Assembly (NCBI GenBank): GCA_024684035.1 | Contig: JAIKXQ010000031.1 | Coordinates: 53,957 to 117,956, forward strand | From: Eubacterium sp. | GTDB lineage: Bacteria > Bacillota > Clostridia > Lachnospirales > Lachnospiraceae | Length of the DNA: 64,000 bases | Reading direction: 5' to 3' | Shown here: piece after piece, positions 50,969-60,220 of the stretch | How the letters are laid out: every line of letters begins with the position of its first letter | How positions within the stretch are numbered: the first letter of the stretch is position 1 | The notes under the pieces: model-generated | What the model was told of the DNA's origin: nothing | Databases searched by the model: none | What the model saw: only the letters and a program-made list of their open reading frames with translations | Program-made: the position numbers and the translations under genes

Positions 50969-51397
50969 ATGTTAGCTTTAGGTTGTGATCACGGTGGATA
51001 TGAACTGATGCAGGAAGTAAAGAAGCATCTCGATGAGCAGGGAATCGCCTACAAGGATTTCGGATGCTACAGTACAGAATCCGTGAATTACCCGGATTAC
51101 GCCCACAAAGTCGGAGAGGCAATCCAGTCCGGCGAGTGTGAGCAGGGAATTCTGATCTGCGGTACCGGCATCGGTATTTCCATCGCAGCAAACAAGATGA
51201 AGGGAATCCGCGCTGCCCTTTGCAGTGACTGCTATTCCGCGCAGATGACAAGGGAACACAACAACGCAAACGTCCTCGCCATGGGCGGACGTGTGCTGGG
51301 AACCGGACTTGCACTGAAGATTGTAGATACCTTCCTTGCAACACCTTTCTCCGATGAGGACAGACATAAAGCAAGAATTGCGATGCTCGAGGACTAA
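50969..51397 (+). CDS. rpiB: ribose 5-phosphate isomerase B
   Basis: 142 residues. CDHGGYELM near the start (substrate phosphate site), ICGTGIGISIAANK with the catalytic Cys, and REHNNANVLAMGGR are all diagnostic of RpiB. It interconverts ribose 5-phosphate and ribulose 5-phosphate. AGGAGGAA is the ribosome-binding site. Ribose 5-phosphate made by the downstream nucleoside salvage genes would enter the pentose pathway here. Confidence 0.95.
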   Translation: MLALGCDHGGYELMQEVKKHLDEQGIAYKDFGCYSTESVNYPDYAHKVGEAIQSGECEQGILICGTGIGISIAANKMKGIRAALCSDCYSAQMTREHNNANVLAMGGRVLGTGLALKIVDTFLATPFSDEDRHKARIAMLED

Positions 51398-51559
51398 TCG
51401 GGCGAAGAACAGAAAGCCGATCCATGCAAGCCGGTGGAAGATTATGGAGAGCCTTCTCCGGCAGGCATTTGATGGATATGGAAATGGCGCGCAGAACGGC
51501 ATTTCCCAAATTACATATATATCTAAAGACATTATTATGTCAGGTGAAAAGGAGACAAC

Positions 51560-52189
51560 ATGGCTAAAGTAACGATTATGGAACATCCGCTGATCAGACA
51601 CAAAATTGGAATTATTCGTGAGACCCAGACGGGAACAAGGGATTTTCGAGAGATGATTTCAGAGATCGCAATGCTGGAGTGCTACGAGGCAACCCGCGAT
51701 CTGAAACTTGAGGATGTTGAGATCGATACACCGATCACCAGAACAACTGTAAAAAGACTTGCAGGAAAGAAACTTGCGATTATTCCGATCCTGAGAGCCG
51801 GTCTGGGTATGGTTCCGGGTATGGAGACACTGATTCCTTCCGCAAAGGTTGGACATATCGGTATGTACCGTGATCCGGAGACGCTTGCTCCGGTTGAGTA
51901 CTACTGCAAGCTTCCGGCTGACATTGAGGAGAGAGATGTATTCGTGGTTGATCCTATGCTCGCAACCGGCGGGTCTGCCATCGATGCCATCAACCAGCTC
52001 AAGAAACACGGCTGCAAAAACATCCGCTTCCTCTGCATCATCGCAGCTCCGGAAGGACTTGAGAATCTTCAGAAGGCTCACCCGGATGTAGATATCATTG
52101 TCGGTTCTCTCGACGAGAAACTGAATGAGCACGGATACATCGTGCCGGGTCTCGGTGACGCCGGAGACAGAATTTTCGGAACTAAATAA
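51560..52189 (+). CDS. upp: uracil phosphoribosyltransferase
   Basis: 209 residues. [13 protein letters not shown] start, [10 protein letters not shown], the PRPP loop [16 protein letters not shown] (about 131-146), and the C-terminal [11 protein letters not shown] are standard for Upp, which makes UMP from uracil and PRPP. AAAGGAGA precedes the ATG. 162 bp without a gene separate it from rpiB; a rather weak stem with short T-run lies behind it. Together with the uridine phosphorylase and cytidine deaminase genes it completes pyrimidine salvage. Confidence 0.96.
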   Translation: MAKVTIMEHPLIRHKIGIIRETQTGTRDFREMISEIAMLECYEATRDLKLEDVEIDTPITRTTVKRLAGKKLAIIPILRAGLGMVPGMETLIPSAKVGHIGMYRDPETLAPVEYYCKLPADIEERDVFVVDPMLATGGSAIDAINQLKKHGCKNIRFLCIIAAPEGLENLQKAHPDVDIIVGSLDEKLNEHGYIVPGLGDAGDRIFGTK

Positions 52190-52259
52190 TTGTTTTTTCT
52201 GCGGGGAATCCTTACGGGGGTGCCCTGCAGTTTTGTATGTGGAATAAAGGGGGAAATAC

Positions 52260-52748
52260 ATGTCGGATAAGAGAACGGATTATATATCCTGGGATGAGTA
52301 CTTTATGGCTGTCGCCCGACTGGCGGGGATGAGATCAAAGGATCCGAATTCGCAGGTGGGTTCCTGCATTGTGAGTCCGGACAACAAGATTCTGTCCATT
52401 GGCTACAACGGCTTTCCGAGGGGCTGTTCGGATGAAGAGTTTCCCTGGAGCCGCGAGGACGAAGATCCGCTCCGTACCAAATATGTCTATGTCACGCACA
52501 GCGAGCTGAACGCGATCCTGAATTACCGGGGCGGAAGTCTGGAGGGATCAAAGCTCTACGTCTCTCTTTTTCCGTGCAATGAGTGCGCAAAGGCTATCAT
52601 TCAGGCAGGAATCAAGACCGTGATTTATGCGGAGAACAAATACGAGGGTACGCCGGCTGTGACAGCCTCACAAATGATGTTTGCGGCGGCAGGTATCGAG
52701 GTTCGCAAATATAAGGCCACAGACCGGGTACTCGAGATAAAAGTCTGA
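52260..52748 (+). CDS. deoxycytidylate (dCMP) deaminase family protein
   Basis: 162 residues, zinc-dependent CMP/dCMP deaminase fold. Zinc ligands are in VTHSELNAIL (His-x-Glu with the catalytic Glu) and PCNECAKAI (two Cys). The N-terminal SWDEYFMAVARLAGMRSKDPNSQVGS is typical of dCMP deaminase / ComEB. Conversion of dCMP to dUMP feeds dTMP synthesis. AAGGGGG precedes the ATG. It opens a run of four nucleoside-related genes on the same strand. Confidence 0.88.
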   Translation: MSDKRTDYISWDEYFMAVARLAGMRSKDPNSQVGSCIVSPDNKILSIGYNGFPRGCSDEEFPWSREDEDPLRTKYVYVTHSELNAILNYRGGSLEGSKLYVSLFPCNECAKAIIQAGIKTVIYAENKYEGTPAVTASQMMFAAAGIEVRKYKATDRVLEIKV

Positions 52749-52827
52749 GATAAAAGCGGATGAACTATTTCTGCCACGGCTGTGCTTCGGCAGGAAAAGG
52801 ATGAGCCGCAAATGAGGGAGAATGCTT

Positions 52828-53622
52828 ATGATTGATTACGCAGAGGGAAAAGGTTATCAGTATCATATACATACGAGTCCGGAGGATGTCGGAAAGTATG
52901 TGATTCTGACAGGGGACCCGGGGCGCTGTGAGAGGATTGCCTCCTATCTGGATCAGGCCCGGAAAGTTGCGGACAACAGAGAATTCGAGACCTGGACAGG
53001 CGAACTGGAAGGAAAAAAGGTGAGCGTCACCTCCACCGGAATCGGCGGTCCCTCCATGGCAATTGCCGTAGAAGAGCTTGCGCGCTGCGGGGCTGATACT
53101 TTTCTCAGGGTTGGGACCTGCGGCGGCATGCAGACGGAAGTGCTGAGCGGTGATCTGATCGTCGCCACCGCCGCCATTCGCATGGAGGGAACAACCAGAG
53201 AGTACGCACCGATAGAGTATCCGGCCGTGGCGGATTACCGGGTGGTTCGCGCGATGACCGAAGCCGCAGAAACCCTTGGCTACCGGTATCACACAGGAGT
53301 CGTTCAGAGCAAAGATTCCTTCTATGGTCAGCACGAACCTGAGAAAAAACCGGTGGGCTACGATCTGTTGAACAAATGGGATGCCTGGGTACGCTGCGGC
53401 GCCCTTGGTTCCGAGATGGAGTCGGCGGCATTGTTTGTCGTCGGCAGCGTTCTTCGCGCCCGTGTTGGTTCCGTCCTTCTTACCATCGCGAACCAGGAGA
53501 GGGCAAAGCAGGGATTGGACAATCCTCAGGTTCATGATATTGACGCCGCGGTCAGAGTAGCCGTCGAGGCCATCCGCCTGCTGATCCGAAAGGACGCAGA
53601 TCGGTCTGCTGATTCACAGTGA
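52828..53622 (+). CDS. udp: uridine phosphorylase (nucleoside phosphorylase family 1)
   Basis: 264 residues. [13 protein letters not shown] binds phosphate; [44 protein letters not shown] and [11 protein letters not shown] are as in Udp rather than DeoD. It splits uridine (and possibly deoxyuridine or thymidine) into base and pentose 1-phosphate. ATG 52828 is preferred to the in-frame ATG at 52822 because GAGGGAG ends at 52820. cdd follows after 22 bp. Confidence 0.85.
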   Translation: MIDYAEGKGYQYHIHTSPEDVGKYVILTGDPGRCERIASYLDQARKVADNREFETWTGELEGKKVSVTSTGIGGPSMAIAVEELARCGADTFLRVGTCGGMQTEVLSGDLIVATAAIRMEGTTREYAPIEYPAVADYRVVRAMTEAAETLGYRYHTGVVQSKDSFYGQHEPEKKPVGYDLLNKWDAWVRCGALGSEMESAALFVVGSVLRARVGSVLLTIANQERAKQGLDNPQVHDIDAAVRVAVEAIRLLIRKDADRSADSQ

Positions 53623-53644
53623 CTTTGATCAGGAGGGGATACCG

Positions 53645-54136
53645 ATGACAAAAGAAGATTACAATGAACTGGCAGCGGCTGCGATCCGCGCCAGGCAGAT
53701 GGCCTACGCACCCTACTCCCGCTTCCTTGTGGGAGCCGCCCTCCTCGACGGAGAAGGTCGAATCTGGACAGGCTGCAACGTAGAAAATGCCTCCTATCCC
53801 GCAGGTAGCTGCGCTGAGAGAAATGCCATCTGCAAAGCAGTCAGCGAAGGAGTCAGAGAAATCAAAGCCATCGCAATCTGCGGGGCACCCCAGAATCATT
53901 CAGAAAAGTCGGCGGCCCATAATCCATCCGCGCCCCCAACTGTCACCGCAGACAAAGGTGCGACCGACGAGAGCGTAGAATATCCCGAGTGTCCGCCCTG
54001 CGGGATCTGCAGACAGGTCATGCGGGAATTCGGTCGCCCGGATCTGGAGATCGTGCTGGTGAAGTCCGCACGGAAATATAGAGTGCTGACCCTGGAAGAA
54101 CTCCTGCCCGAGAGCTTCGGGCCGGAGCATTTGTAA
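53645..54136 (+). CDS. cdd: cytidine deaminase with an internal insertion
   Basis: 163 residues; the usual tetrameric Cdd has 130-136. Catalytic core: SRFLVGAALL, ENASYPAGSCAERNAI with Cys and Glu, and PPCGICRQVMREF with two more zinc Cys. The extra length is a Ser/Ala/Pro/Thr-rich insertion of about 28 residues between AICG and PECPPCG (about 80-115), which is likely a flexible loop near the active site entrance. It deaminates (deoxy)cytidine to (deoxy)uridine, the substrate of Udp next door. AGGAGGGG is the ribosome-binding site. Confidence 0.88.
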   Translation: MTKEDYNELAAAAIRARQMAYAPYSRFLVGAALLDGEGRIWTGCNVENASYPAGSCAERNAICKAVSEGVREIKAIAICGAPQNHSEKSAAHNPSAPPTVTADKGATDESVEYPECPPCGICRQVMREFGRPDLEIVLVKSARKYRVLTLEELLPESFGPEHL

Positions 54137-54210
54137 ATCCAGCTGATCAGGTTTCAATGGAGTGTTTTTGGTGTAGATGAGTACCCGCGGCTGGGACAGA
54201 GTCATACAGC

Positions 54211-54252
54211 GCGAACGATAGGCAGCGAGCGATCGAAGCGCGAGCATAGCGC
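54211..54252 (-). repeat. dispersed GC-rich repeat B, copy 2
   Basis: Inverse of the copy at 35608-35649: on the minus strand GCGCTATGCTCGCGCTTC (54252-54235), 12 variable bases, CCTATCGTTCGC (54222-54211). It overlaps a perfect hairpin, GAGCATA/TATGCTC (54242-54260), just before the deoB ribosome-binding site. Confidence 0.65.
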
Positions 54253-54295
54253 GTATGCTCTGGTTCAGCCGCTACGAATGAAGGAGGAGATGCAA

Positions 54296-55492
54296 ATGAG
54301 GAAATATCGCCGAATCTTTTTAATCGTACTGGATTCCCTTGGCATAGGCGCCATGCCGGATGCAGACCGTTTCGGAGACGCCGGCGCAGACACCTTCGGG
54401 CACATTCTGGATGTGACAGGACCTCTTGAGATCCCCAATCTCCGCCGGCTGGGTCTTTTGAACCTTCATCCCTCAAAAGTGATGGCCGGTGTCGACAAGC
54501 CGGAGGGCTTGTATGCGCGGCTCAGAGAGTCCGGCAACACCAAGGATACTATGGGCGGCCACTGGGAGATGATGGGACTTCGGACGGAAAAACCCTTCAA
54601 GACTTTCACAGAGACCGGCTTTCCGAAGGAACTGATCGATGAACTTGAGAAGTGTTGCGGCAAAAAAGTTATCGGCAACAAGGCTGCCAGCGGCACAGAG
54701 ATTCTGGAAGAACTGGCAGAGGAAGAGATCCGGAACAATTCCATGATCGTGTATACCTCTGCGGATTCCGTCCTGCAGATTGCCGGCAACGAAGAGCATT
54801 TTGACCTGGCGAACCTGTATCGCTGCTGCGAGATCGCCAGAGACCTGACCATGCGGGACGAATGGAAAGTCGGCCGCGTGATCGCCCGTCCCTACGTGGG
54901 AGAAAAGAAAGGAGAATTCGTCCGGACCTCCAACCGAAGGGATTATGCAGTCAAGCCCTTTGGACCGACGGCGATGGACGCCCTCAAAGACGCCGGTCTT
55001 GATGTGATCGCCGTGGGGAAAATCCACGATATTTTTTCCGGACAGGGAATTACAGAATGGATGCACTCGGACAGTTCCGTCCACGGAATGCAGCAGACAG
55101 AGGAGCTGGCCGGAAGAGATTTCCGCGGCCTCTGTTTTGTGAATCTGGTGGATTTTGACGCGCTCTGGGGACACAGGCGCGATCCCGCCGGTTACGGAAG
55201 AGAACTGGAGAAATTTGATGTGGAACTGGGAAAACTCCGGAAACTGCTGGGGCCGGAGGATCTTTTGATGCTCACGGCGGATCATGGAAATGATCCTACC
55301 TACAGGGGCACGGATCACACCAGAGAGTGCGTGCCTCTTCTTGTATGGTCTCCTGGAGAGATCCGGACAGGAGAACTGGAAGAACAGGACAGTTTTTCGA
55401 TTATCGGGGCAACGATAGCAGAAAATTTTGGTGTAACGATGCCGGAAGGCACACAAGGAAAAAGTATTTTGATAAAAATGTGCCCCGTGTGA
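54296..55492 (+). CDS. deoB: phosphopentomutase
   Basis: 398 residues, alkaline-phosphatase fold. [15 protein letters not shown] carries the first metal Asp; [38 protein letters not shown] and [19 protein letters not shown] complete the two-metal site. It interconverts (deoxy)ribose 1-phosphate and 5-phosphate, linking Udp to the pentose pathway. ATG 54296 is chosen because AAGGAGGA at 54281-54288 gives 7-nt spacing; ATGs at 54278 and 54290 overlap or crowd that site. Read-through from cdd is possible across 159 bp that contain repeat B. Confidence 0.94.
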   Translation: MRKYRRIFLIVLDSLGIGAMPDADRFGDAGADTFGHILDVTGPLEIPNLRRLGLLNLHPSKVMAGVDKPEGLYARLRESGNTKDTMGGHWEMMGLRTEKPFKTFTETGFPKELIDELEKCCGKKVIGNKAASGTEILEELAEEEIRNNSMIVYTSADSVLQIAGNEEHFDLANLYRCCEIARDLTMRDEWKVGRVIARPYVGEKKGEFVRTSNRRDYAVKPFGPTAMDALKDAGLDVIAVGKIHDIFSGQGITEWMHSDSSVHGMQQTEELAGRDFRGLCFVNLVDFDALWGHRRDPAGYGRELEKFDVELGKLRKLLGPEDLLMLTADHGNDPTYRGTDHTRECVPLLVWSPGEIRTGELEEQDSFSIIGATIAENFGVTMPEGTQGKSILIKMCPV

Positions 55493-55523
55493 CCGAAATT
55501 TCATGGGAACGGTAGTATAATAA

Positions 55524-55610
55524 GATCAACTACCGCAAAAAATTGAACAAAATCAACTACCGCGATTTTATGTTCAAATACAGGAAATTATTTTGTATTT
55601 CCTGTGTATA
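55524..55610. other. repeats and hairpins upstream of the NlpC/P60 gene
   Basis: ATCAACTACCGC occurs twice (55524-55535, 55552-55563), and a preceding GGTAGT can pair with either. A further stem ATACAGGAAAT (55579-55589) pairs with ATTTCCTGTGTAT. They could be operator sites for a regulator, or part of an RNA leader; I do not recognise a known riboswitch. Confidence 0.4.
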
Positions 55611-55641
55611 TAAAAAACTTGATGTGAAAGGCTAACGTTAC

Positions 55642-57213
55642 ATGAGGAATCTCAAATTAAGGAAAATAGGAATCAGGATCACGGCACTTTCCCTGGGAAT
55701 GTGGCTCGGCGCGCAGCCGGTGTCGGTTTTGGGTGAGGAACTGCCGTGGGTGAACAGTCAGGCTGCAGATGACCGTACAGTTGGCGATGCTGATGTATCG
55801 GTGAGTGCTGCCTCCACGTCTTCTTCCGCCATTCTTTCTGTTTCATCATCTGTTGCCACATATTCGGCTTCCAGTGTTCCGCTGGTGCCGGAGGAACTTT
55901 CGACGTCGTCGGGTTCATCATCTGCATCTTCCGTTTCGGAAGACGGTCTGTATCCGGCCAATGGAGATGGAGATGAGAATACAGACAACGGAAGGGCGGC
56001 ACTGGCAGATGACGTTGCGGACGGGCTCGACGTTGTCGTTGTGTCCGAGGAGAACGCGTCTGTTGAGGCGCAGGCTTCCAACAATCTCAGGGAGAAGAAA
56101 ACCAACGAAGAACTGCTGGCAGAACAGCACATTGTGGAAATTGCGCCGGTCGTCAATGACTTCCGCTTTTATCTTGTGGATCGTGTGGAGTCCTATGCCA
56201 GAGGCCAGGTGAGCGTCCGCGAGGAAATGTCGGATGAGGCGAGAGAGATCGGTGTGCTTCCGGATCTGGGTTATGCCTATGAACTCCGGGATGAGGGTAA
56301 CGGCTGGATCTATATTGAATCCGGAACAGTCCGCGGTTTTGTCCGCGCAGAGCAGTTGATCCGCGGAGAGGAGAAGGCTGCTTTTGATGCTTCGTATGAG
56401 GCGGATGATGAGAACGGAGAGTCCGTCGTTGCAGGAGATCTTCACAGACCGGCAAAAATGACGGTAACCATGCGCGAGAACAAGGCCTACTTCCATATCC
56501 GGGCAACCGTGTATGACAAGGTTGTTCCAAAGGTATATGCCATCGCTCTGTCTGACGATGTGAATATTCGTGAGTCTGCCGACGACAGCGCAAGAATCGT
56601 TGGCACCATGAAGGCCGGAGCACTCTCCTACGTACTTGCGGCAAAGGGGCAGAAATGGGTCTATGTGGAGTCCGGGGATGTGAGAGGCTTTGTAAAGAGC
56701 AGCAAACTCCTTACCGGAAAGAAAGCAGATGCAGTCGTCGAAGAACAGGGGGAGGAGAATCTTTCCACTGCCTGCCAGCTCGTGGAGCCCAAAGACAATG
56801 AGGCGACTTATTTCACCTTCACGTCCATAAAAGAGGGAAGTGAGATCAATCCCGTCAGAGATGCGATTCTGAAGACAGCAACTTCCTGTATCGGAAACCC
56901 CTATGTCTGGGGAGGAACAAGTCTGACGAACGGCGCGGATTGCTCCGGCTTTGTACAGACCATCTACGCGCAGTACGGAATATATCTGCCGAGGGTTGCG
57001 GATCAGCAGTCTCAGGTGGGAATTCAGATTCCGGTGAGCTGCGCGGAACCGGGGGATCTTATTTTCTTCGCGAAAGAGGGCTACGTATATCATGTGGCAA
57101 TCTACGCGGGAGACGGAAAAACCATAGAGGCTTTCAATTCTGAGAGAGGAATTATCGCGAATACCCTGGACACATCCAATGCTGTATGGGCGACAAGGGT
57201 GATCGGCGACTGA
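55642..57213 (+). CDS. secreted NlpC/P60 peptidoglycan endopeptidase with SH3 domains
   Basis: 523 residues. Signal peptide (about 1-30, LRKIGIRITALSLGMWLGAQPVSVLG), a long Ser/Ala/Thr/Glu-rich linker (about 40-165), two bacterial SH3 domains (about 185-235 and 295-350, DDVNIRESADDSARIVG), then the NlpC/P60 papain-like domain (about 400-523). Catalytic Cys434 in GADCSGF and His484 in YHVAIYAG are present, with IGNPYVWGG before. It cleaves stem-peptide bonds in peptidoglycan. The ribosome-binding site GAAAGG is moderate. Upstream carries unusual short repeats. It is convergent with argG across a strong terminator. Confidence 0.9.
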   Translation: MRNLKLRKIGIRITALSLGMWLGAQPVSVLGEELPWVNSQAADDRTVGDADVSVSAASTSSSAILSVSSSVATYSASSVPLVPEELSTSSGSSSASSVSEDGLYPANGDGDENTDNGRAALADDVADGLDVVVVSEENASVEAQASNNLREKKTNEELLAEQHIVEIAPVVNDFRFYLVDRVESYARGQVSVREEMSDEAREIGVLPDLGYAYELRDEGNGWIYIESGTVRGFVRAEQLIRGEEKAAFDASYEADDENGESVVAGDLHRPAKMTVTMRENKAYFHIRATVYDKVVPKVYAIALSDDVNIRESADDSARIVGTMKAGALSYVLAAKGQKWVYVESGDVRGFVKSSKLLTGKKADAVVEEQGEENLSTACQLVEPKDNEATYFTFTSIKEGSEINPVRDAILKTATSCIGNPYVWGGTSLTNGADCSGFVQTIYAQYGIYLPRVADQQSQVGIQIPVSCAEPGDLIFFAKEGYVYHVAIYAGDGKTIEAFNSERGIIANTLDTSNAVWATRVIGD

Positions 57214-57260
57214 TCGTATTAAGAATACAGTAACGGAACGGCAAGCCGCCTTCCGGTAAT

Positions 57261-57310
57261 AAAAAAGAAACGGACGGATGAAATTTTCTTCATCTGTCCG
57301 TTTCTTTTTT
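57261..57310. terminator. bidirectional terminator between the NlpC/P60 gene and argG
   Basis: Stem AAAAAAGAAACGGACGGATG (57261-57280) plus AA, pairing with TTCATCTGTCCGTTTCTTTT (57289-57308) plus TT, one wobble. Confidence 0.9.
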
Positions 57311-57344
57311 GTGAAAACACTGCTGATCAGTGCTTCATCGTTTT

Positions 57345-58583
57345 TTATTTATCGTTGTTCATCTTTTTTACATCGTTTTTCATCAGGGCACGAACCTTCA
57401 GCGGAAGACCGAAGAGGTTGATGAAGCCGCTGGCATCGCGGTGATCATAGAGATCTCCGGTTGTGAAGGATGCAAGGGATGAGTTGTAAAGGCTGTAAGG
57501 AGAAGTTGTACCGTTCTTGATGATATTTCCTTTGTAGAGTCTCATCTTTACTTCGCCGGTAACGACTTTCTGTGTCTCGGCAACGAATGCGCGGATTGCC
57601 TCGGAGAGAGGTGTGAACCACTTGCCCTCGTAAACAGTCTGTGCGAACTGGCTGCCAAGTCTCTTCTTTGTCTCCATGGTCTCGCGGTCAAGAACCAGCT
57701 CCTCCAGCTGATCGTGAGCTGCCATAAGGATTGTTCCGCCGGGAGTCTCGTAGACACCACGGGACTTCATACCAACTACGCGGTTTTCAACGATATCGAT
57801 GATACCGATTCCGTTGGCTCCGCCGATGCGGTTGAGCTCTTCAATGATCTCGGATACCTTCATTGCTTTGCCGTTCAGAGTCTTCGGAACGCCGGCCTCA
57901 AAGGTGATAGAGATCTCTGTATCCTTGTCCGGAGCTTTCTCAGGAGAAACAGAGAGGACAAGAAGGTTGTCGTAATTCGGTGCCTGAGACGGATCCTCCA
58001 GCTCCAGTCCTTCGTGACTGATGTGCCAGAGGTTGCGGTCACGGCTGTATCCTTTACCCATAGAGAAGGGAAGATCGATACCATGATCCTTGCAGAACTG
58101 GATCTCATCCTCACGGGAATCCATTTTCCATACTTCCGGCATACGCCAGGGAGCGATGATCTTGATATCCGGATCAAGAGCCTTGATACCAAGCTCGAAA
58201 CGGATCTGGTCATTACCCTTACCGGTTGCTCCGTGACAGATCGCGGAAGCACCCTCGTTGTGGGCGATCTCAACGAGTCTCTTGGCGATCAGCGGTCTTG
58301 CCATGGAAGTTCCCAGCAGATACTGATGCTCGTATACGGCACCTGCCTGTACGCAGGGCATGATGTACTCGTCGGCAAACTCATCTACAACATCTTCAAT
58401 ATAAAGTTTGGAAGCGCCGCTGCTCAGGGCTCTCTCCTGAAGATTGTCGTCGGTCAGCTCTTCTTCCTGACCACAGTTTATGCACACACAGATAATTTCA
58501 TATCCGAAGTTTTCTTTCAGCCACGGGATCAATGCAGTCGTGTCAAGACCGCCGGAATATGCAAGGACAACTTTTTCACTCAT
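57345..58583 (-). CDS. argG: argininosuccinate synthase
   Basis: 412 residues. ATP-pyrophosphatase loop AYSGGLDTT (8-16), then ICVCINCGQEE, CHGATGKGNDQIRFELG and PWR further on. It condenses citrulline and aspartate to argininosuccinate. GGAGGAGG lies right before the ATG. Divergent from argJ; the minus-strand promoter at 58638-58666 drives it. argH is not in the window. Confidence 0.96.
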   Translation of the reverse strand: MSEKVVLAYSGGLDTTALIPWLKENFGYEIICVCINCGQEEELTDDNLQERALSSGASKLYIEDVVDEFADEYIMPCVQAGAVYEHQYLLGTSMARPLIAKRLVEIAHNEGASAICHGATGKGNDQIRFELGIKALDPDIKIIAPWRMPEVWKMDSREDEIQFCKDHGIDLPFSMGKGYSRDRNLWHISHEGLELEDPSQAPNYDNLLVLSVSPEKAPDKDTEISITFEAGVPKTLNGKAMKVSEIIEELNRIGGANGIGIIDIVENRVVGMKSRGVYETPGGTILMAAHDQLEELVLDRETMETKKRLGSQFAQTVYEGKWFTPLSEAIRAFVAETQKVVTGEVKMRLYKGNIIKNGTTSPYSLYNSSLASFTTGDLYDHRDASGFINLFGLPLKVRALMKNDVKKMNNDK

Positions 58584-58637
58584 AGGTAAACCTCCTCCAG
58601 AATTCAGCTTGAATTCATATTGTTTTCAACGATTGTA

Positions 58638-58666
58638 ACTATACAATATCCTGAGGCCGATTGCAA
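58638..58666 (-). promoter_or_regulatory. promoter of argG
   Basis: On the minus strand TTGCAA (58661-58666), 17-nt spacer, TATAGT (58638-58643). Confidence 0.65.
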
Positions 58667-58692
58667 GTGTGAATGTATTTTTTTGAATAAAC

Positions 58693-58721
58693 TTGCATAA
58701 AATATAAAACATGTGTATAAT
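58693..58721 (+). promoter_or_regulatory. possible promoter towards argJ
   Basis: TTGCAT (58693-58698), 17-nt spacer, TATAAT (58716-58721). The -10 box lies inside the palindrome at 58711-58730. The leader to argJ would be about 250 nt. Confidence 0.55.
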
Positions 58722-58730
58722 TATGCGCAT
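58711..58730. promoter_or_regulatory. candidate ArgR operator (ARG box)
   Basis: ATGTGTATAATTATGCGCAT is a 20-base inverted repeat, symmetric at 16 positions, with the TATAATTAT core of ARG boxes. It covers the -10 box of the argJ-side promoter. A second, similar AT-rich site lies at about 58912-58932 (TTATACATAATAATGCATAA). Confidence 0.5.
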
Positions 58731-58860
58731 CCAATACTTTACAGATGGACGAAATGAGCGTATCCTTATTTCGTGAGCCGGTAAGAGGGTTATTCGTTAA
58801 TTTTTGCGGTGAGAACCGAAAAGAGTTTTTTTCTTCCGATAAAACACGAAGGCACGAAAA

Positions 58861-58888
58861 ATGAGATGATTAACAAAAGAGATCTCAT
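58861..58888. other. hairpin in the argJ leader
   Basis: ATGAGAT (58861-58867) and ATCTCAT (58882-58888), 14-base loop, in the 392-bp gap between argG and argJ. Confidence 0.35.
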
Positions 58889-58975
58889 GCGAAAACGGCG
58901 TCTGTTAAAGTTTATACATAATAATGCATAATATCTGCGCGAGAGGGCAGATGAAGAAGTGAGGTGCGAAGAATT

Positions 58976-60199
58976 ATGGAACTTGGAAATCTTGGAGTTA
59001 CAGCAGCAAAGGGGTTTCAGGCAGCGGGGGGCTGTGCGGGAATCAAGAAGAACAACACAAAGGATATGGCGATGATTTACAGCACCGTACCCTGTGTGGC
59101 GGCCGGTACGTTTACGACAAATCAGGTGAAGGCCGCGCCGGTTCTCTGGGACAGACATATCGTATATGAGTGTGAGAAGGCCCAGGCGGTTGTGATCAAC
59201 AGCGGTATTGCCAACGCGGCAACAGGAAAGGAAGGCTATGAGGCCTGCGAGAAGACGGCTGAGGCAGCCGGTGCTGCGCTGAAGATTCCGATGGATTCCG
59301 TTTTTGTCGCATCCACCGGTGTCATCGGAGCGCAGATTCCGGTAGATAAGATCACGGCGGGAATCGATATGCTGGTGCCGCTGCTCTCGGATTCCAGAGA
59401 GGCTGCAAGCGTCGCTGCCCATGCGATCATGACTACGGATACCAGATCCAAAGAAGTGTCGGTGACGGTGCAGATCGGCGGAAAAGACGTGACCATCGGC
59501 GGCATGTGCAAGGGAGCCGGCATGATCCATCCGAATATGTGCACCATGCTTTCCTTCATCACCACGGACGTGGCCATTACAAAGCCGCTGCTGCAGAAGG
59601 CACTGTCCGGCGTAGTTTCTGACAGCTACAATATGATCTCTGTGGACGGAGATACGTCTACGAATGACACCTGTCTGGTTATGGCCAATGGTCTGGCAGG
59701 CAACCCTGAGATCAGCGAAGAGGGAGAGGACTACCGGATCTTCGCCGGGGCTCTGGCCGAAGTCAACCAGGCGCTGGCAAAAATGATTGCCGGAGACGGC
59801 GAAGGAGCCACCAGACTTTTTGAAGTAAAAGTCATCCACGCCGAGAGCAAGGAGCAGGCAGTTACACTGGCGAAATCCATCGTAACCTCCTCTCTCACCA
59901 AGGCAGCGATCTTCGGAAGAGATGCGAACTGGGGAAGAATCCTCTGTGCCATGGGATATTCCGGAGCACCCTTCAATGTAGAGACCGTGGATCTGTACTT
60001 TGAGAGCAAAGCGGGCAAAATCCAGATCACGGAGAACAGCGTGGCCACTGACTACAGTGAAGAAGAGGCTACAAGAATCCTGTCTGAGGATGCGGTGACA
60101 GCCATCGCTGACATCAAGATGGGAGAGGAGCAGGCCACAGCCTGGGGCTGCGATCTGACCTTCGATTATGTAAAAATCAACGCGGATTACCGTTCATAA
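58976..60199 (+). CDS. argJ: bifunctional glutamate N-acetyltransferase / ornithine acetyltransferase
   Basis: 407 residues. KGAGMIHPNMCTML with the self-cleavage Thr190, plus TNDTCLVMANG and GRDANWGRILCAMGYSG, are diagnostic. The precursor cuts itself before Thr190 into two chains. It moves the acetyl group from acetylornithine to glutamate. ATG 58976 has GAGGTG 9 nt upstream; a GTG at 58964 overlaps that site. First gene of argJ-argB-argD. argC, which usually precedes it, is absent here. Confidence 0.95.
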   Translation: MELGNLGVTAAKGFQAAGGCAGIKKNNTKDMAMIYSTVPCVAAGTFTTNQVKAAPVLWDRHIVYECEKAQAVVINSGIANAATGKEGYEACEKTAEAAGAALKIPMDSVFVASTGVIGAQIPVDKITAGIDMLVPLLSDSREAASVAAHAIMTTDTRSKEVSVTVQIGGKDVTIGGMCKGAGMIHPNMCTMLSFITTDVAITKPLLQKALSGVVSDSYNMISVDGDTSTNDTCLVMANGLAGNPEISEEGEDYRIFAGALAEVNQALAKMIAGDGEGATRLFEVKVIHAESKEQAVTLAKSIVTSSLTKAAIFGRDANWGRILCAMGYSGAPFNVETVDLYFESKAGKIQITENSVATDYSEEEATRILSEDAVTAIADIKMGEEQATAWGCDLTFDYVKINADYRS

Positions 60200-60220
60200 A
60201 TAAAGGGGAGTAATTGAGTC

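Noticed and set aside
55493..55641. Possible cyclic-di-AMP (ydaO) riboswitch before the NlpC/P60 gene
   Set aside because: Such riboswitches precede some wall hydrolase genes, but the gap is too short and lacks their conserved core.
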